Shown: positions 23,733 through 35,500, counted from the stretch's first letter. The stretch is DNA of 45,869 bases from Phallusia fumigata (GCA_008931825.1 QXVZ01029019.1:10980-56848); one strand, 5' to 3'. Translations and numbers: made by a program. Notes: a model not told the origin generated them from the sequence alone.

Positions 23733-23779
23733 GCGGCTGATGGCAGAGTTAAATCTGATTTAACTTTTCCGTCAGCCGC
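23733..23779. repeat. 47-base near-perfect inverted repeat
   Basis: 23733-23755 and 23757-23779 are inverted copies of each other with three mismatches in 23 pairs, around one central base. The outer arms are 'gcggctga' and 'tcagccgc', and the inner arms 'gttaaatc' and 'gatttaac'. It lies in the CpG-rich segment between KEAP1 and STK36. Its function is unknown. Confidence 0.7.
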
Positions 23780-24628
23780 AATGCTTGTTGGGTGATTTTC
23801 TGGGTGCAATATTTTGTTTTTGTAGGGTATTCGGCGTTTTGTGATTAATTTCTGGTAGTTTTAAGTAGTTTTGTTTGTAGATTGATAGTTTCATCAATGT
23901 TGAATTAAAATTTAGAAAATACATCTAAAATATTGATTGCAATTGCTTGCCAATAGAAGTGTTTTTCCTCCTCGTTGCCGCAACCGCACTGCGCGCTGGC
24001 GTGATTGTGAAGCCCCCTGCAGCTTCAAGCGTCGCGCGGAAAATCCGTGCACAACCCACTAAGAGGTGTGCAGAGCCCTGTATAGTTTGTTTGTGTTTTT
24101 TATTTTTTTTGTGCACTGCTTTTTATAGAAACGTTTGAAGTTTATGTAAAAATTTTTGATGTTAAATAATGGATTTGTTGACGTTTAACAACTAAAGAAA
24201 GCGGGATCCATAGATACTGTATTAGTATATGCAGGATCAGATTACCCATTTGGCAGAAATATCGGCGTTCCAGACAATTTACAAAGCTTAATTTTAGATA
24301 TCCCTGGGCACCCCTGTAAAGGCAAAAATATTATTTTTTAACTGCTGAAAAATCAAACAATTTTCCTAATTTTTTCAAATTTTAATTTTTAGCACGAGTT
24401 TAAAAAAACACTGAAACAGCTACATTTAAATGGCACAATTTGTTACAAGTCGTCGTTGTTGAAACTCAATGCAGATTTTGTTGTTTTTTCAGTTTGCACT
24501 GACAATTTGCATATTTATGAAAGCTGTATGGAATTTACATCGGTATTTTTTTAGTTTTAATTATTTTCTTCCTTTTTATATGTGGTGGTTAAAATGTAGA
24601 AATGGAATAGCCTGTGTTATATTTTCAG

Positions 24629-24653
24629 GTTTTGTACCAAACCAAATAATAAC
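24629..24653 (+). promoter_or_regulatory. STK36 5'-UTR starting at a splice acceptor
   Basis: 'atattttcag' ends at 24628, leaving 25 untranslated bases before the ATG. This is a clear 3' splice site with no obvious matching donor nearby. It is either the acceptor of a 5'-UTR intron or, if the genome is ascidian, a spliced-leader trans-splice site. Confidence 0.45.
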
Positions 24654-27600
24654 ATGGAAAATTACCATGTTCTGGAGCTCATTGGAGAGGGCTCATTTGG
24701 CAAGGTCTTTAAAGGACGGAAAAAGTACACTGGTCAAGTTGTTGCATTAAAATTCATACCCAAGACTGGAAAGGCTGAAAAAGATTTAAAAAATCTGAGA
24801 AGAGAAATTGAAATTATGTCCAACCTTAAGCATGACAACATTATTGAACTCCTTGATCATTTTGAAACAGAAAAAGAAGTTGTAGTAGTTACAGAGTTTG
24901 CAGAAGGTGAACTATTTCAAATTTTGGAGGATGATGGAAAGCTGTCCGAACAGCAAGTATGTGAAATTTCCTGTCAGTTACTATCAGCTCTATTTTACAT
25001 ACATTCCAACAGAATTTTGCACAGAGACATGAAGCCACAAAATGTTTTGATAGGTAAAGGAGGTGTTGTCAAACTTTGTGACTTTGGTTTTGCAAGAGCC
25101 ATGAGTATGAACACTTTGGTCCTTACATCCATTAAGGGTACACCATTGTACATGTCTCCTGAGTTGGTTGAAGAAAGGCCATATGACCATAATGCAGACC
25201 TATGGTCACTGGGCTGTATTCTGTACGAATTGTTTGTTGGAAAACCACCATTTTATACAAACAGCATCTTTCAATTAGTTAGTTTGATTATTAAGGATGA
25301 CATCAAATGGCCCAAGACAATGAGTGACAATTTCAGAACCTTTTTAAAGGGTTTGTTAACAAAAGATCCTGTGAAGAGACTAACATGGCCATTTTTACTT
25401 AAACATCCATTTGTAAAATCCAAAATACAGATTTCACAAGAGGATATGCATCCTTCACCACTAACGGTTGAACCATCTGCAACTGTAAGACGAGAAAAAG
25501 AAAAAGTATCTCAAAAGATTGTCTCTAAAGGCAGTGGTTCAAAAATTTTGAGAAAAGCACGACAAAAAATGTCAAAAGGCGTTGTTCAAGTCAAACATGA
25601 CAGTATTTCTCTGACAACTGAACCAACAAAAGCCGCTTCCAACCATGGTCTTGAAGTGAAGGCAACAACTGCTGAAAATTTATCCAGCATAGATATTGTA
25701 AAACTAGATGATAGCGATGGTGGATCTGATGATGAATGGCAGGAAGTGATAGAAGCTACAGATCCATACAATATGCAATTGACAACACCTATGATGCTTT
25801 TAGGGGATAAAACATTCCGCACAAAACTCAAAGCTGATTTGGATGCTTCCATTTTGGGCTTGGCTAATGGAAAAACAACGGCTGCAAACAAGTTTACATC
25901 TGTGTCGCGGGTGATTACTAATCTTTTAACAACCAAGTGTGATTGTGAAGTACTATGGAACTTTTGTGAGGAAATATCTGTCACTGGTGAAGTTACCAGT
26001 TTTTTGTCACAGCTTTTAGAACATGCAAATGAGAAACAACCAACTTGGTTTTCACAAGTTGTAACAGATTTATTGGCTTTGCTCACTGCCTATTGTGCAA
26101 GTGATTTTAATGTTCAGAATATTGACATTGCTGAAAATAAACAAGTGTCAACTGTGGAATTATTTGCTGAGTATGCGGAAAAGTTGGTGTTATTGTTGGC
26201 AAAGATTATTTCCAAATTCCAAAATATCCAAGTTTTAGAACAGACACTGTTGTGTTTGATATTTTTATGTGAAAGCTGTGACCATGGAAGAAACAAATCC
26301 ACTGCTTCAAAAGTTTATCAATTTCTCTTGTCTTCTAGTATTGTTAAAAGTGTGTTTGAAATGGCATGTTTACAGGCACCACATGAAAAGTTTGGAAGAC
26401 AAACAATTCTAGCTGTGTCTTGTCTAACATCAATGCTATATGTACCTGTCATTGCTTTACCCATGCAAACATGCAAACAACATATTTGCAGCTATGTATC
26501 AGAATTATTTTCAAAAGATAGCAGTTTGCTATCTGTGCTTCTTGAGCTTCCTATCAAACAGCATGAAACTTGTGTTAACTGCTTGAAAATAATTTATACG
26601 TGTTGCCAAAATAGTGAAACCCTTTGCAAGTTTGTTGCATCAAATTTTACGAAGTCATGCTTACAAGCTACATTGCACCAAGAAATAATTCTGGATGCTG
26701 AACTTCAGACACAGTGCTGGGAGTTGGTACTAAATACATGTACTACAATTTTAAACAGTCACAGTGCCTTTTCATCTGTGGTTGAAGAAAATTTAGCAGT
26801 ACTTACATCAATTTTGATGAAATCTACCCAACCTACAGTCATTTTGTCGGTCACTTTGCTCATGTACAAGCTAAGTTGCTTGGGAGTTGGTTTTCAACTT
26901 CCACTAATTGAGTTTTTTGAGCTAGTGGGATCAGCTGTTTCCAACTTGACCGAAGTCGATGTTTTACCTCCAAGTAAAACAGGGTTATTGGATGGTGTCA
27001 TAGGAATGGGATTGGAAATAGTAATGGACAACCAAAGTCAATCAATTGCAGACTTTCTGTCATCTGGAATTTGGACTACCTTGTGGTATCGCTTAGGACA
27101 TGCTCTTCATGTCGACATGAAAAGTAGCCATGATGCAGAAACCATTGCATCCACACGTACCTTAACAAGCGCAAGAGAGGATGCACACTGTTATGATTGC
27201 ATGTTGATTTCATTGCATGGCATCAATAATTTTCTTGCACTTTCCTTAAGTGCATTTGCATGCCAACCAATGGAGTTTAGTGCTTTACTGGGCATTAATG
27301 ATGGAGTTGTTCTGCTTTCTTTGCTAAAATTGTTGTCAAAGCAATTTTTGGACAATCCAATTTTTGCTGACCATCATGATTTGCAGGTGCGGATAATAGC
27401 AGGCGTTTGCCAGTGTTTCTATTTGCCCTTCTTGGCTAACATTGGTGAATCAAATATTCACCAATTGGTTACAATGTATGTAAAAATGGGATTGCCATCC
27501 ACTTTAACTGGTCTGTTTCCTTACATGTCTGTAAAACAAAATGAAGTGTCAACCAGTTTGATCATTATGTGTTTCAAAAAATTGCTTCCAGATACCAAGG

Positions 27601-28376
27601 ACTTCACTACATTGTGTTTAAGCAACAGCATGGCATTAAGCAACTTCTCAATATTGTTGTCTTCCAAAGAAGTACCTCTTTCATTAAAGGGCAAAGTGTG
27701 TAGTTTTTTTCAACTTGTGCTATCTAATCAAAGTATTGAACTTTCAACAATAGTCTTCAAAATTCTGTTTTATCCTTTCAACGGGAAAGCATCTGCTATA
27801 TTTAATTGTCTTGATTCTGAAGATCACATTTTGCAAAAAAGTGTTTGTACTGTATTTGGCATCTTATTTTATGGGCCTGTAAAGCAACAAATCAGTGTCA
27901 GGGAAACTGTTCCAAACTTCTTGACCACAAATGGGGAAGAAATTTCAACAGATGTCATTAGCTGCTTTGAAAAAATTACACCTACTCTCTGTAATGAATT
28001 TCTATGGGGCAATAGCAACGAGCAAATGTTGGCATGTTCTGTGTTGTGCCAGGGTTTGTACTGGAATATTTTGGTGGAAAAAGTGCTGACCAGTTGTGTA
28101 GTAAATAAATTGCTTGGCACAATTGACCAGGACTTGCCGTTTTGCATGAAAACAACAGCATTAAATTGTTTGCATAAAATGTGTGTTTGCAAGAATATGC
28201 CCAAAAAAACAGTCACCAACATTGTAGCTATCATCAACAGTATGTTGTCAGACATTAATAAAAAGACATATAATATGGGACATTTACCAACAACTGTAAG
28301 CACAGTCGAAAATGTGTTTTTGTTTGCACTCCTGAAAAACATTGTTTGCCTTTTTTGCAATGATTCTCACCTTTAA
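24654..28376 (+). CDS. STK36: STK36 (Fused) serine/threonine kinase, intronless coding frame
   Basis: One uninterrupted frame of 1240 codons (human about 1315). It starts [16 protein letters not shown]. The kinase domain is about residues 4-254: glycine loop G11-E-G-S-F-G16, VALK lysine K33, helix-C E51, HRD D125 with N130, DFG D143, and '[18 protein letters not shown]' in the activation segment, almost identical to vertebrate STK36. After an acidic linker near residues 355-365 ('[14 protein letters not shown]'), the remaining 850 residues are leucine-rich helices, consistent with the ARM-like C-terminal half of the family. Known role: with KIF27 in motile-cilium central-pair assembly in vertebrates, and Hedgehog signalling in flies. 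All the other multi-domain genes here are split into short exons, so the intronless frame is unusual. All catalytic residues are present. Confidence 0.97.
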   Translation: MENYHVLELIGEGSFGKVFKGRKKYTGQVVALKFIPKTGKAEKDLKNLRREIEIMSNLKHDNIIELLDHFETEKEVVVVTEFAEGELFQILEDDGKLSEQQVCEISCQLLSALFYIHSNRILHRDMKPQNVLIGKGGVVKLCDFGFARAMSMNTLVLTSIKGTPLYMSPELVEERPYDHNADLWSLGCILYELFVGKPPFYTNSIFQLVSLIIKDDIKWPKTMSDNFRTFLKGLLTKDPVKRLTWPFLLKHPFVKSKIQISQEDMHPSPLTVEPSATVRREKEKVSQKIVSKGSGSKILRKARQKMSKGVVQVKHDSISLTTEPTKAASNHGLEVKATTAENLSSIDIVKLDDSDGGSDDEWQEVIEATDPYNMQLTTPMMLLGDKTFRTKLKADLDASILGLANGKTTAANKFTSVSRVITNLLTTKCDCEVLWNFCEEISVTGEVTSFLSQLLEHANEKQPTWFSQVVTDLLALLTAYCASDFNVQNIDIAENKQVSTVELFAEYAEKLVLLLAKIISKFQNIQVLEQTLLCLIFLCESCDHGRNKSTASKVYQFLLSSSIVKSVFEMACLQAPHEKFGRQTILAVSCLTSMLYVPVIALPMQTCKQHICSYVSELFSKDSSLLSVLLELPIKQHETCVNCLKIIYTCCQNSETLCKFVASNFTKSCLQATLHQEIILDAELQTQCWELVLNTCTTILNSHSAFSSVVEENLAVLTSILMKSTQPTVILSVTLLMYKLSCLGVGFQLPLIEFFELVGSAVSNLTEVDVLPPSKTGLLDGVIGMGLEIVMDNQSQSIADFLSSGIWTTLWYRLGHALHVDMKSSHDAETIASTRTLTSAREDAHCYDCMLISLHGINNFLALSLSAFACQPMEFSALLGINDGVVLLSLLKLLSKQFLDNPIFADHHDLQVRIIAGVCQCFYLPFLANIGESNIHQLVTMYVKMGLPSTLTGLFPYMSVKQNEVSTSLIIMCFKKLLPDTKDFTTLCLSNSMALSNFSILLSSKEVPLSLKGKVCSFFQLVLSNQSIELSTIVFKILFYPFNGKASAIFNCLDSEDHILQKSVCTVFGILFYGPVKQQISVRETVPNFLTTNGEEISTDVISCFEKITPTLCNEFLWGNSNEQMLACSVLCQGLYWNILVEKVLTSCVVNKLLGTIDQDLPFCMKTTALNCLHKMCVCKNMPKKTVTNIVAIINSMLSDINKKTYNMGHLPTTVSTVENVFLFALLKNIVCLFCNDSHL

Positions 28377-28622
28377 TCTTTCTTGTCAGTTATACTTTAT
28401 TATTTATAGGTGTGGCATGTTTTGTGACTGTAGTTTGTTTTCATTTTAAGCCTTAAGTTTTTTTAAAATTATGTGCTATTGATTTGTGAAAGACTGTATT
28501 TACTTTCTTGTGGGCAACTTTTCTAGTTCTGATTATACATTGACTGTTTTTTGCTTATCTGTCATATATGTTGCACTCTGATAAAATTAGTATCATATCT
28601 GATTTTTAGTTTTTCAAATAAA
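28377..28622 (+). terminator. STK36 3'-UTR with AATAAA polyadenylation signal
   Basis: AT-rich 3'-untranslated sequence ending with AATAAA at 28617-28622, about 240 bases after the stop codon. It is the first canonical signal downstream. Confidence 0.55.
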
Positions 28623-28639
28623 GTTTACCACGAAAATTC

Positions 28640-30240
28640 TCTTGGGGTGAAAACTTGTATTGTGAATTCCCGAAACATGGTGATATGTCGTCTTATGCAC
28701 GATAAGACAGGTCGACGAAAAGGGTCGGTGCGATTTTTGAGGTGGTACGATTGCTGATCCCAGCGCACATCCCGGTGATTACTGGAAAAGCAGAGGTGAT
28801 ATGTACGAACTGCGTTGCAATCGCCGTTTAACTTCGATTGTCACAAAAAAATAAAAAAAATTATCCGCTTAAAAGACGCTGCAGAATAATTCCTTTTAAG
28901 TGCTGAAACCTAATGATTAAACCTGAAAGTGCAAATCCACTTCACAAATTCGTATTCGACTCGACTCGGAATTCAAACTGATCGTGGATTTATGCAAAGT
29001 ATTGTTAAATTCTGAAGCTTGCCCGAAACAGTCTCTCATAAGGTTGACTGTCGTCCGGAGAAGCAAAAGTTCGACGAGAGGTTACGGTACCACCGTCACG
29101 ACGAAGACGGGTTGCCTGTTCGTTCCAGCCACAATTTCCTCCAAATCGGTGCGAAGTAAAATTCGCCGCAGTCGCGGGAACTTGCGCCACTGGCGAATGA
29201 ACAGGATGTAGCAAATCAGCGCCGCGCCTCTAAGGAAGCTGATATGTTGCGCAGTGATACAGGAGACAAGGCGCGTCGTACAAAGAAAGCTGCCTCGGAG
29301 GAGGTTCGAGTTAAGAAGTTAAGGCAGTGACACATGACACTGGCCGAGGTTGAAAAAAGCTTGGAAAGCGGAATCCACGTGTAAATTTGCTCCTCCAAAA
29401 TCCCAGTCTAATTTGATAACTCAAGCAGCCGACCGCGACCACTGTAGCTATGCAACAGAGGATAAACCGTGTACTTTATCTAGGTCTCACCAGTTTCTAT
29501 GGTACCATCCGATATTAACCACTCAATATAGGGCGAGAAGCTATTTGTAGACTTTTCTCCAATTTCCCAAAATCTCTGCATGATATAAATATGCGTCTAG
29601 TATAGACTCAATGGAGATTATATGCTCACGGTCGCACGGAAGCTTTCTGTTCCGCTACGTAATGAGTGGATTACAAGGGCAACCAAAATAGAGAAAAAGA
29701 CGGGGAAAGAGCAAACTTTGCCCTTTTACCCGAATTTTGCCCTTTACCCGAAAGACTTGTCTTTTAAACAAGCGCCGATACACGGTGCCGACTTTGTAAA
29801 TAGTTTGGTCCGTGTGTTTTTGCGGTTTCTGAAAAAAGCCATCTAGTGGCTGACATAGAAACTATGTTTTATCAAGTCCATGTCGAAATCTGGAAGTTAA
29901 CGATGTTGTCCCTATGGAAGGAAACGCATCCCCGAGATCGTCGTGGTCGACCAGAAGAATCGTCGCCGATCATCCTGATGAGCATGGAGTTGTAAGAAAC
30001 ATCGTAGTTCGATCCAAAGGCAACGATGTTCGGAGGCCTGTACACAAGTTGTGCCTTATTCCTCAAGTTCGTGTGCAATCGCATGACGACCCAGTGACTG
30101 TTTCTTCAATGGCAAAAGAACCGTAAGGACATTTGGCGAAACTGCAGAAGTTTATTGCACATGAAGCCCTTGAATCTCACGTCACTAGTGTGGTCTCGTT
30201 TTGTGTTCATTTTCCTGTGTTAGTATTTTGTTTGTGCCTG
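28640..30240 (+). mobile_element. Decayed BEL/Pao-type LTR retrotransposon remnants
   Basis: The clearest piece is 29863-30126. Its frame contains 'LEVNDVVPMEGN', 'RRIVADHPDEHGVVRNI' and 'RRPVHKLCLIP', which follow the pattern of the C-terminal domain found at the end of BEL/Pao integrases. A separate charged 50-residue frame at about 29163-29330 ('KEADMLRSDTGDKARRTKK') may be a structural-protein fragment. No reverse transcriptase or complete integrase was found, and frames are broken by stops, so the element is a dead remnant. GC content is higher than in the flanks. The region after 30180 could contain its 3' LTR, but I found no second copy to prove it. Confidence 0.5.
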
Positions 30241-31912
30241 GTTCCATTGATTGGTAAGCAATTAGGATCTAAATTTCTGAAAATTAATATTCTTCGTTAT
30301 GTGAGCTCATAGTCTGTTAAATTTTTGGAGCTGTATCACGCAGTGGCGGACGTGTAACACGATACTTTTGAACACTTCTGAAGTTCCATCGTTGTTTAAC
30401 TTGATACTGTGCTGTTGTGTCAAGTCTTCTTTTGGCGTGCCTCTTGCTGTATGTAGCCGATTTTAGTGTAGGTATATTGCATTATTGTGGCAGTCGTCTG
30501 TAATGTGCACATTTGTTTTGATTACAAGTACATATTCGTCTTATACGTGTTGTGACGCCATGATGGTATTCGTTTGATGTGTTGTATTATTATCACAGTT
30601 TGCCACTGACTGAGCTATACCTCTGTGGGTCATTTTCTCACAGCTAAACTGTATTTGTCTGTGCGTAAGTAAGACATGGTTGTTCCAGGACATTTTTGTG
30701 TTGACTTCGAGCGTGTCAATACAAAGTATATTTTATTTGTAAAAAGTGCGATTTGTGGATCAGTGCGCGTACTGTTTTATTCAACTTGGCGAAATGTATA
30801 CTAACTAACTGACTTAAATACACGCCAGTATTTTTACACAACTGCCCAAAACAGTCAATCAACACAATAAGGTGACAGTGCGGAACACAGCTGCGAGGTG
30901 ATAAAACGATGAAACGTTGGTTGGTTCAGCTTTGTTGGTTTAACAACAAAACACCAAAATGTAATCCCATTAACCTGGACTGGGTTGGATGTAGTGGCAA
31001 TTAAAGTTTTGCAAACAGATAACACGCATTTATTTATGCTAACAATAGTAAGCTGAAGTTTAGCTTTAAAAACAAAAGACTTACAACTCTTAGAATATAG
31101 CCTAATACACAAGAAGTAAGCAAGTTTGTTTCATCTAAAAAGGGTTGACAAACACTGCGTGACGTTGCTAAGTTAAACAGCTTGTTCTGCTTTTGAATAA
31201 GTATTTCGGCCCGTGTATTTTGTAGATGATGTCAATAGGTACGTTACATACATAGAAAAAATACCCCAGCGTTTCCGCACCATCAGGAATCATTTACTGG
31301 CTGCATGCTACGGGGTAAATATATCTAATTGGCAACAAACTATTTTTTTAGATGCTTGTTACTTGTATCGCCCATTAGGTTCAGCAAAAAACAACGTGCC
31401 CTTTTGAAGATCTGTGTCGTATGCACTACCAAGGAAAGGAGAAACAATCACGACAAACCTTACAGACAAGAGTTGTCATAGGCGCCAGGGTAACCACTTG
31501 CTGTCGGGATTATTGTCTCGCTCGCTTCTGTTACAGTGCAAACATGCCAGGAAATGTTGTTTTATTCTTTACGCGTTTGTGCACTTACATCCAGGATGAA
31601 TCATATTTAGGTCCGGTCACAACCGGATGGAACTTGAAACCGCATTGAACTTGTTTTGAAAGTTTAACATTATCTTTCCGATGAAAAAAGTTGTTGTTGT
31701 AAGACCCCTTGATGTCCTCTTTGGCACAATCGACTTGTACAAACCCACGAGGATGACAAACATGTATCAAAAGCCACCAAAATTGTCAAAAAAACAGTCT
31801 CCCGAAACATGTTTCACCAACAAAGAAGAATATTGGTTGGCTGGTTTAAGGATTACTCACTGTATAAAATGCCATCGCATGTTGATTTCCTGGCATTTTC
31901 AGGTTTTGAAGA
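30241..31912. other. No recognised gene
   Basis: Unassigned sequence between the retrotransposon remnant and the small secreted-peptide gene. 30241-30800 is T-rich and could be LTR-derived. Short frames on both strands (for example 30855-31112 minus and 31681-31962 plus) show no domain and no splice context, and I do not call them. 'tggcattttcag' at 31901-31912 is a splice acceptor immediately before the next gene. Confidence 0.35.
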
Positions 31913-31921
31913 CCTACCAAC

Positions 31922-32431
31922 ATGGGTCGATTTGTTTTCGTGTGTCTGCTTTTAAGTTTTGAAATGCTGATAATTTGCCAGGTAACTTACGTTGAACGTA
32001 TCACCACTGCATGTTTAAAAAATTAAACTTTCAGTTTTTTTAGGTCAAGGCTCAAGATTACTCAGGATGTGCAAAATATGACTGGAACTGCATCAACTCG
32101 GAAGATTGTGAATCAAACGCGAATGACGCTGAAACTTGTATGGATTTGCTGTGCGACTACGACAGTCAAAGGTTCAAATTTTTAGTTATTCGTTTGCAAT
32201 ATGCATGGAAACTTGAGAAACTGTTGTTATCTTCCACCAATTAGTTTGTTTCACTTTTATCAACGCCCCTGTATTCTGCTACAGTATAGTCATATATATT
32301 TGATTTTATGTTTAATACATTCCCTTCAAAAAAAAAGTTATGTTGTACATTTTGCATTGTGTAACGGTATATTTGTATACAGGTGTGCTCCACCACAAGC
32401 GCTCACTGGATTGGAAAATGGTAGAAAGTGA
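31922..32431 (+). CDS. Small secreted six-cysteine peptide precursor, family unknown
   Basis: Exons 31922-31981, 32044-32171, 32383-32431 (TGA 32429-32431), phases 0 and 2, giving 78 residues. Residues 1-24 form a signal peptide: 'MGRFVFVCLLLSFEMLIIC' followed by 'QVKAQ', with likely cleavage after the Ala of KA. The mature part is acidic and has six cysteines spaced C-x6-C-x5-C-x9-C-x4-C-x6-C, which suggests three disulfides. The C-terminus is 'LTGLENGRK'. Gly followed by two basic residues is the usual amidation signal of peptide hormones and some venom or neuropeptide precursors. The second donor ('gttcaaat') is weak. A splice acceptor lies 9 bases before the ATG (31912), with no visible donor. 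I do not recognise the family. It could be a hormone, a defence peptide or a protease inhibitor, and the acidic charge argues against a typical cationic antimicrobial. Splice structure and signal peptide support a real gene. Confidence 0.6.
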
Positions 32432-33656
32432 CAGATCTGGCCGCTCAAAGTTACACACCATGTTTAATTTGTTGTAAATACTTATTTAACCTTGCTTGTT
32501 AATATGTGCAATAGAACACGTAGTAAACGTTTTTCCTTGTGATTTTACCACACAAAGCGCTATTGCCATTCCCACAGCCGAAGTATGCAGGGAAGTTTTA
32601 TGCAGTATTTGCAGCACAAAATGTGAGAATGAGATAACCAGAGGGGGTGCATGTGGTGGGGCGAAAGAAACAATGACCCCCCAAATTTCTATATTGTACA
32701 CTAAGGTAGGCTACCCCAGGGAAAACTCTTAATTTTTAAAATAAGTCAGGGTATTCGACCCCCAGAGCTGTTCGAAAACGGTTCTATAGGCGCCTTCGCA
32801 TTTCTGAAGGCTAGACGAACAGATTATTGTGACGGCGTGGACGTATGGTGGCGCTCGAAAGCAGGTCAACAAACACCAGCAGAGGTGAAGACGAAGAGTG
32901 GTTTGTGTGAATAATAAATGCACAGGAGCGAAACAACAACAGTAACAATTCGACTCTTACCGAACTATTATAGAACAAGATTTACTGTTCTGCAAATTGC
33001 GGCATGAAGTTATAGGCTTTATAACAACTTGTGATAACAACTAACCGCAAACGTTACACGACAATAGGCTAACCAGAATAATTTCAATTTGTCACTGAAA
33101 CGACACGGTTTTGGACGACGGTCAAAATCACTGTTGATACGAAAAAGCTTCCAGATAGAATTACGACTGAATTATCACATCTGCATACCGGGAAAAAATG
33201 CTGTGTTAATTCGTTGTGTCCATACTGACTAAAAATTATTAATTGTACTTTGTTATGGGGGTATTTTGTGCTTACTTCTATTTCGCAAAGTCACGTCACA
33301 ACCAGCAATTATCTACTGCTGACAATTAAGTGAACTGAGTAATGACGCACACGGATTCTCGTTTGATGGTTATTACTCAAGGAAAAGATTTCGGACAATG
33401 TCAAAATACAAGTGTTAAAAATATTGAAACATTGACAATATGCAGTTTTATAAAAAACAATATAGCCGTCAGAAACCCCTTGCCTACCACGAAATTGCAA
33501 CCCTGAATTAACCTTGTAACAAATAGGCCTCGAGACCGCACTTTTGAGGCCTCACAAATATTTAGCAAAATTTTACAGTTCGGCCCCGCGCATGCATGAT
33601 CCGACCATTCCATCCCAATCTTAAACAGTATTAAAATTGCGTAACTGTTCATTTAT
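32432..33656. other. No recognised gene
   Basis: Intergenic. Holds an AATAAA at 32913-32918 that might end the small peptide transcript, 480 bases past its stop. I see no conserved frame; open frames here (for example 32496-32732) lack domains, bias or splice context. Confidence 0.35.
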
Positions 33657-33703
33657 TTGCACCTATTCAATGTTTGAACTTTTATTGCACCTATTCAATG
33701 TTT
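33657..33703. repeat. Two-copy direct repeat, 28-bp period
   Basis: 'ttgcacctattcaatgttt' occurs at 33657-33675 and again at 33685-33703. Confidence 0.8.
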
Positions 33704-33840
33704 ATGGCAGCGTACTTTATTGGACATTTTTTTCTTGTTAAAATGATACTTCAATGCAATAAACAGAAAACATGTGCAACGTCCCATCACTAGCCATCCG
33801 TAACAACACTTGCATGCGGCAAAATTATTCTAGAATTCCT

Positions 33841-33900
33841 TTTAAAGCTATTAGCAACTAGAGAGAAAACAAAGCTATTTAAAGCTATTAGCAACTAGAG
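33841..33900. repeat. Two-copy direct repeat, 37-bp period
   Basis: 'tttaaagctattagcaac' plus 'tagag' occurs at 33841-33863 and 33878-33900. The spacer also contains 'aaagctattt'. Confidence 0.8.
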
Positions 33901-34166
33901 TAAAAACAAAAAGTAAAGATTTCCACATATATTCTAACCAAATCATTTTTACATTATGCCAATTACAAGCTTACTGTAAACAGCATAGTTTACCAATAGT
34001 TTGACCACATTAACCAATTGACCTACAGTGACCTTTGGCCGAGCCGCAACAAACCCTTAACGAATCTCTTCAGCGCGGTTTCGGTAATGCACTATAAATT
34101 CAACAACAACAACATTACGCTTCTTGACCAACTCACCATGCGCTTACGTGCTTTTGTACAATAGAG

Positions 34167-34418
34167 CAGGGCTTCTCAAACTTTCTTGCTCTGCGACCCC
34201 ATTTTAGAAAAGAAATTTCTACGTGACCCCTTGATGGGTATAGCCTATAGGGTATAGGTATGCAACTTAACGATGACGAAACCGGCCGAGAAAACGATTT
34301 AGTACGCACGTATACCATTTATTGTGACAATGATATAATAACGCATGATGCTTCGCGACCCCAAAATTATATTTCGCGACCCCAATTTGGGTCGCGACCC
34401 ACAGTTTGAGAAGCCCTG
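34167..34418 (+). mobile_element. hAT-like MITE with perfect terminal repeats and 8-bp target duplication
   Basis: 252-bp element. The left end 'cagggcttctcaaact' is inverted exactly at the right end. It is flanked by 'caatagag' at 34159-34166 and 34419-34426. The interior repeats 'gcgacccc' words and has no frame. The perfect ends and duplication suggest relatively recent insertion. Confidence 0.9.
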
Positions 34419-34847
34419 CAATAGAGTAGCAAAGTTATTGTAATGTATCACCTTTACCCCGTTATTTAGCAGACGCATTTCGGTTTACGTTACGCAATCA
34501 CCTAAACCAGAATATAAACACCTTCGAGCTTCGTCCGTCATAAAACAAGACAATTAAAATGAAACGCCCGCCTGGTCACACCCTGTGACCAACCGCTGAG
34601 CATTGCGCTGCTTGAGTCGTAAAATCGTCAATCACTCCCTCGCGTCAGGTCGTGTTGTTTTTGGAGCAAAACAGCCAGCTGTTATACACGTATTTGCGGC
34701 CGCAAGGGTAAATACTTGACCGATCAGGCTAATATTTTAAACAACCTATAAGAAGCACCCTACATATACCCGTCCTAAATTTCAATACATTTGGATTAGT
34801 AGATCTGAAATAAAGGGCATGTAAACAAAAAACTAAATATTTCGGGT

Positions 34848-35500
34848 TAAAAAGGTAAAAAAATTGGTGAATCCAAATAAAAGTCACAAAATACATTACA
34901 ATACATTGCACTGTACCAGCTATCAAAATAGAAAACTTCTAGGATACTTACTGTGTTAAATATAGCTGTTTAAAAAATTTTACGTTTTGGGGGCCTGTGG
35001 GTGAACCTAAGGGTAAACAGTGGTAAAAAATTGTAAGTGCACAACTTCAGATACCCATCTATCATGTGTAAAAATACAAAGAAATTTGAATGACTCTTTC
35101 TTGACCAAAACATGGAATCAAACTCGTTAAGAAAAAACGCAATTTTTGGGGTTTAAAAGGTAAACAATGGGTGAATCAAAACAAAAGTCACAAAATACAT
35201 TACAATACATTGCATTCTACAAGCTATCAAAATAGAAAATTTCTAGGTAACTTACTTTGTTAAATATCGCCGTTTTAAAAATTTTACATTCTGGGGGCCC
35301 GTGGGTGAACCAATGAGTGAATTGGGGTAAAAAGTTGACAGTGCACAACTTCAGATCCACATCTATCATGTGTGAAAATTTGAAGAAATTCGGAAAACTC
35401 CTTCATGACCAAAACGTGGGAACAAACTCGCGTTAGACAGAAAAAACAGAGTAAAAACAATATGTGTCCCCTTCATGGAAGGGGACCCATAATAACTATA
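34848..35500 (-). repeat. Family-C dispersed repeat, tandem pair of about 304-bp units
   Basis: Direct units with a period of about 304 bases. For example 'gtcacaaaatacattacaat' occurs at 34883 and 35187, and 'gtgggtgaacc' recurs. On the minus strand it reads 'ttattatgggtccccttcc', 'aggggacacatattg', 'gcgagtttgttcccac', 'gtgcactgtcaac', 'accccaattcac', the same order as in MCOLN intron 2. It lies in the 3' flank of HPDL, in that gene's sense orientation. Confidence 0.75.

Larger units (their letters stand above)
21485..24628. other. Head-to-head intergenic region between KEAP1 and STK36
   Basis: 3.1 kb separating two divergent genes. Near KEAP1 there is a MARE/AP-1-like site (21773-21782). 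At about 22194 'gcagtggcgtagccag' is a transposon-terminus-like sequence followed by a G-run. At about 22970 'ggtggttttcaacg' resembles another hAT end. 23176-23415 is a degenerate hAT-like element, and 23733-23779 a strong inverted repeat. 23540-24110 is noticeably richer in CpG than the surroundings and is the best candidate promoter segment. It contains short open frames (such as 23534-23731) that resemble nothing I know, and I do not call them genes. Confidence 0.45.

Noticed and set aside
24990-28360. Several minus-strand open frames opposite STK36
   Set aside because: They are shadows of the conserved kinase frame, with no domain and no splice context.
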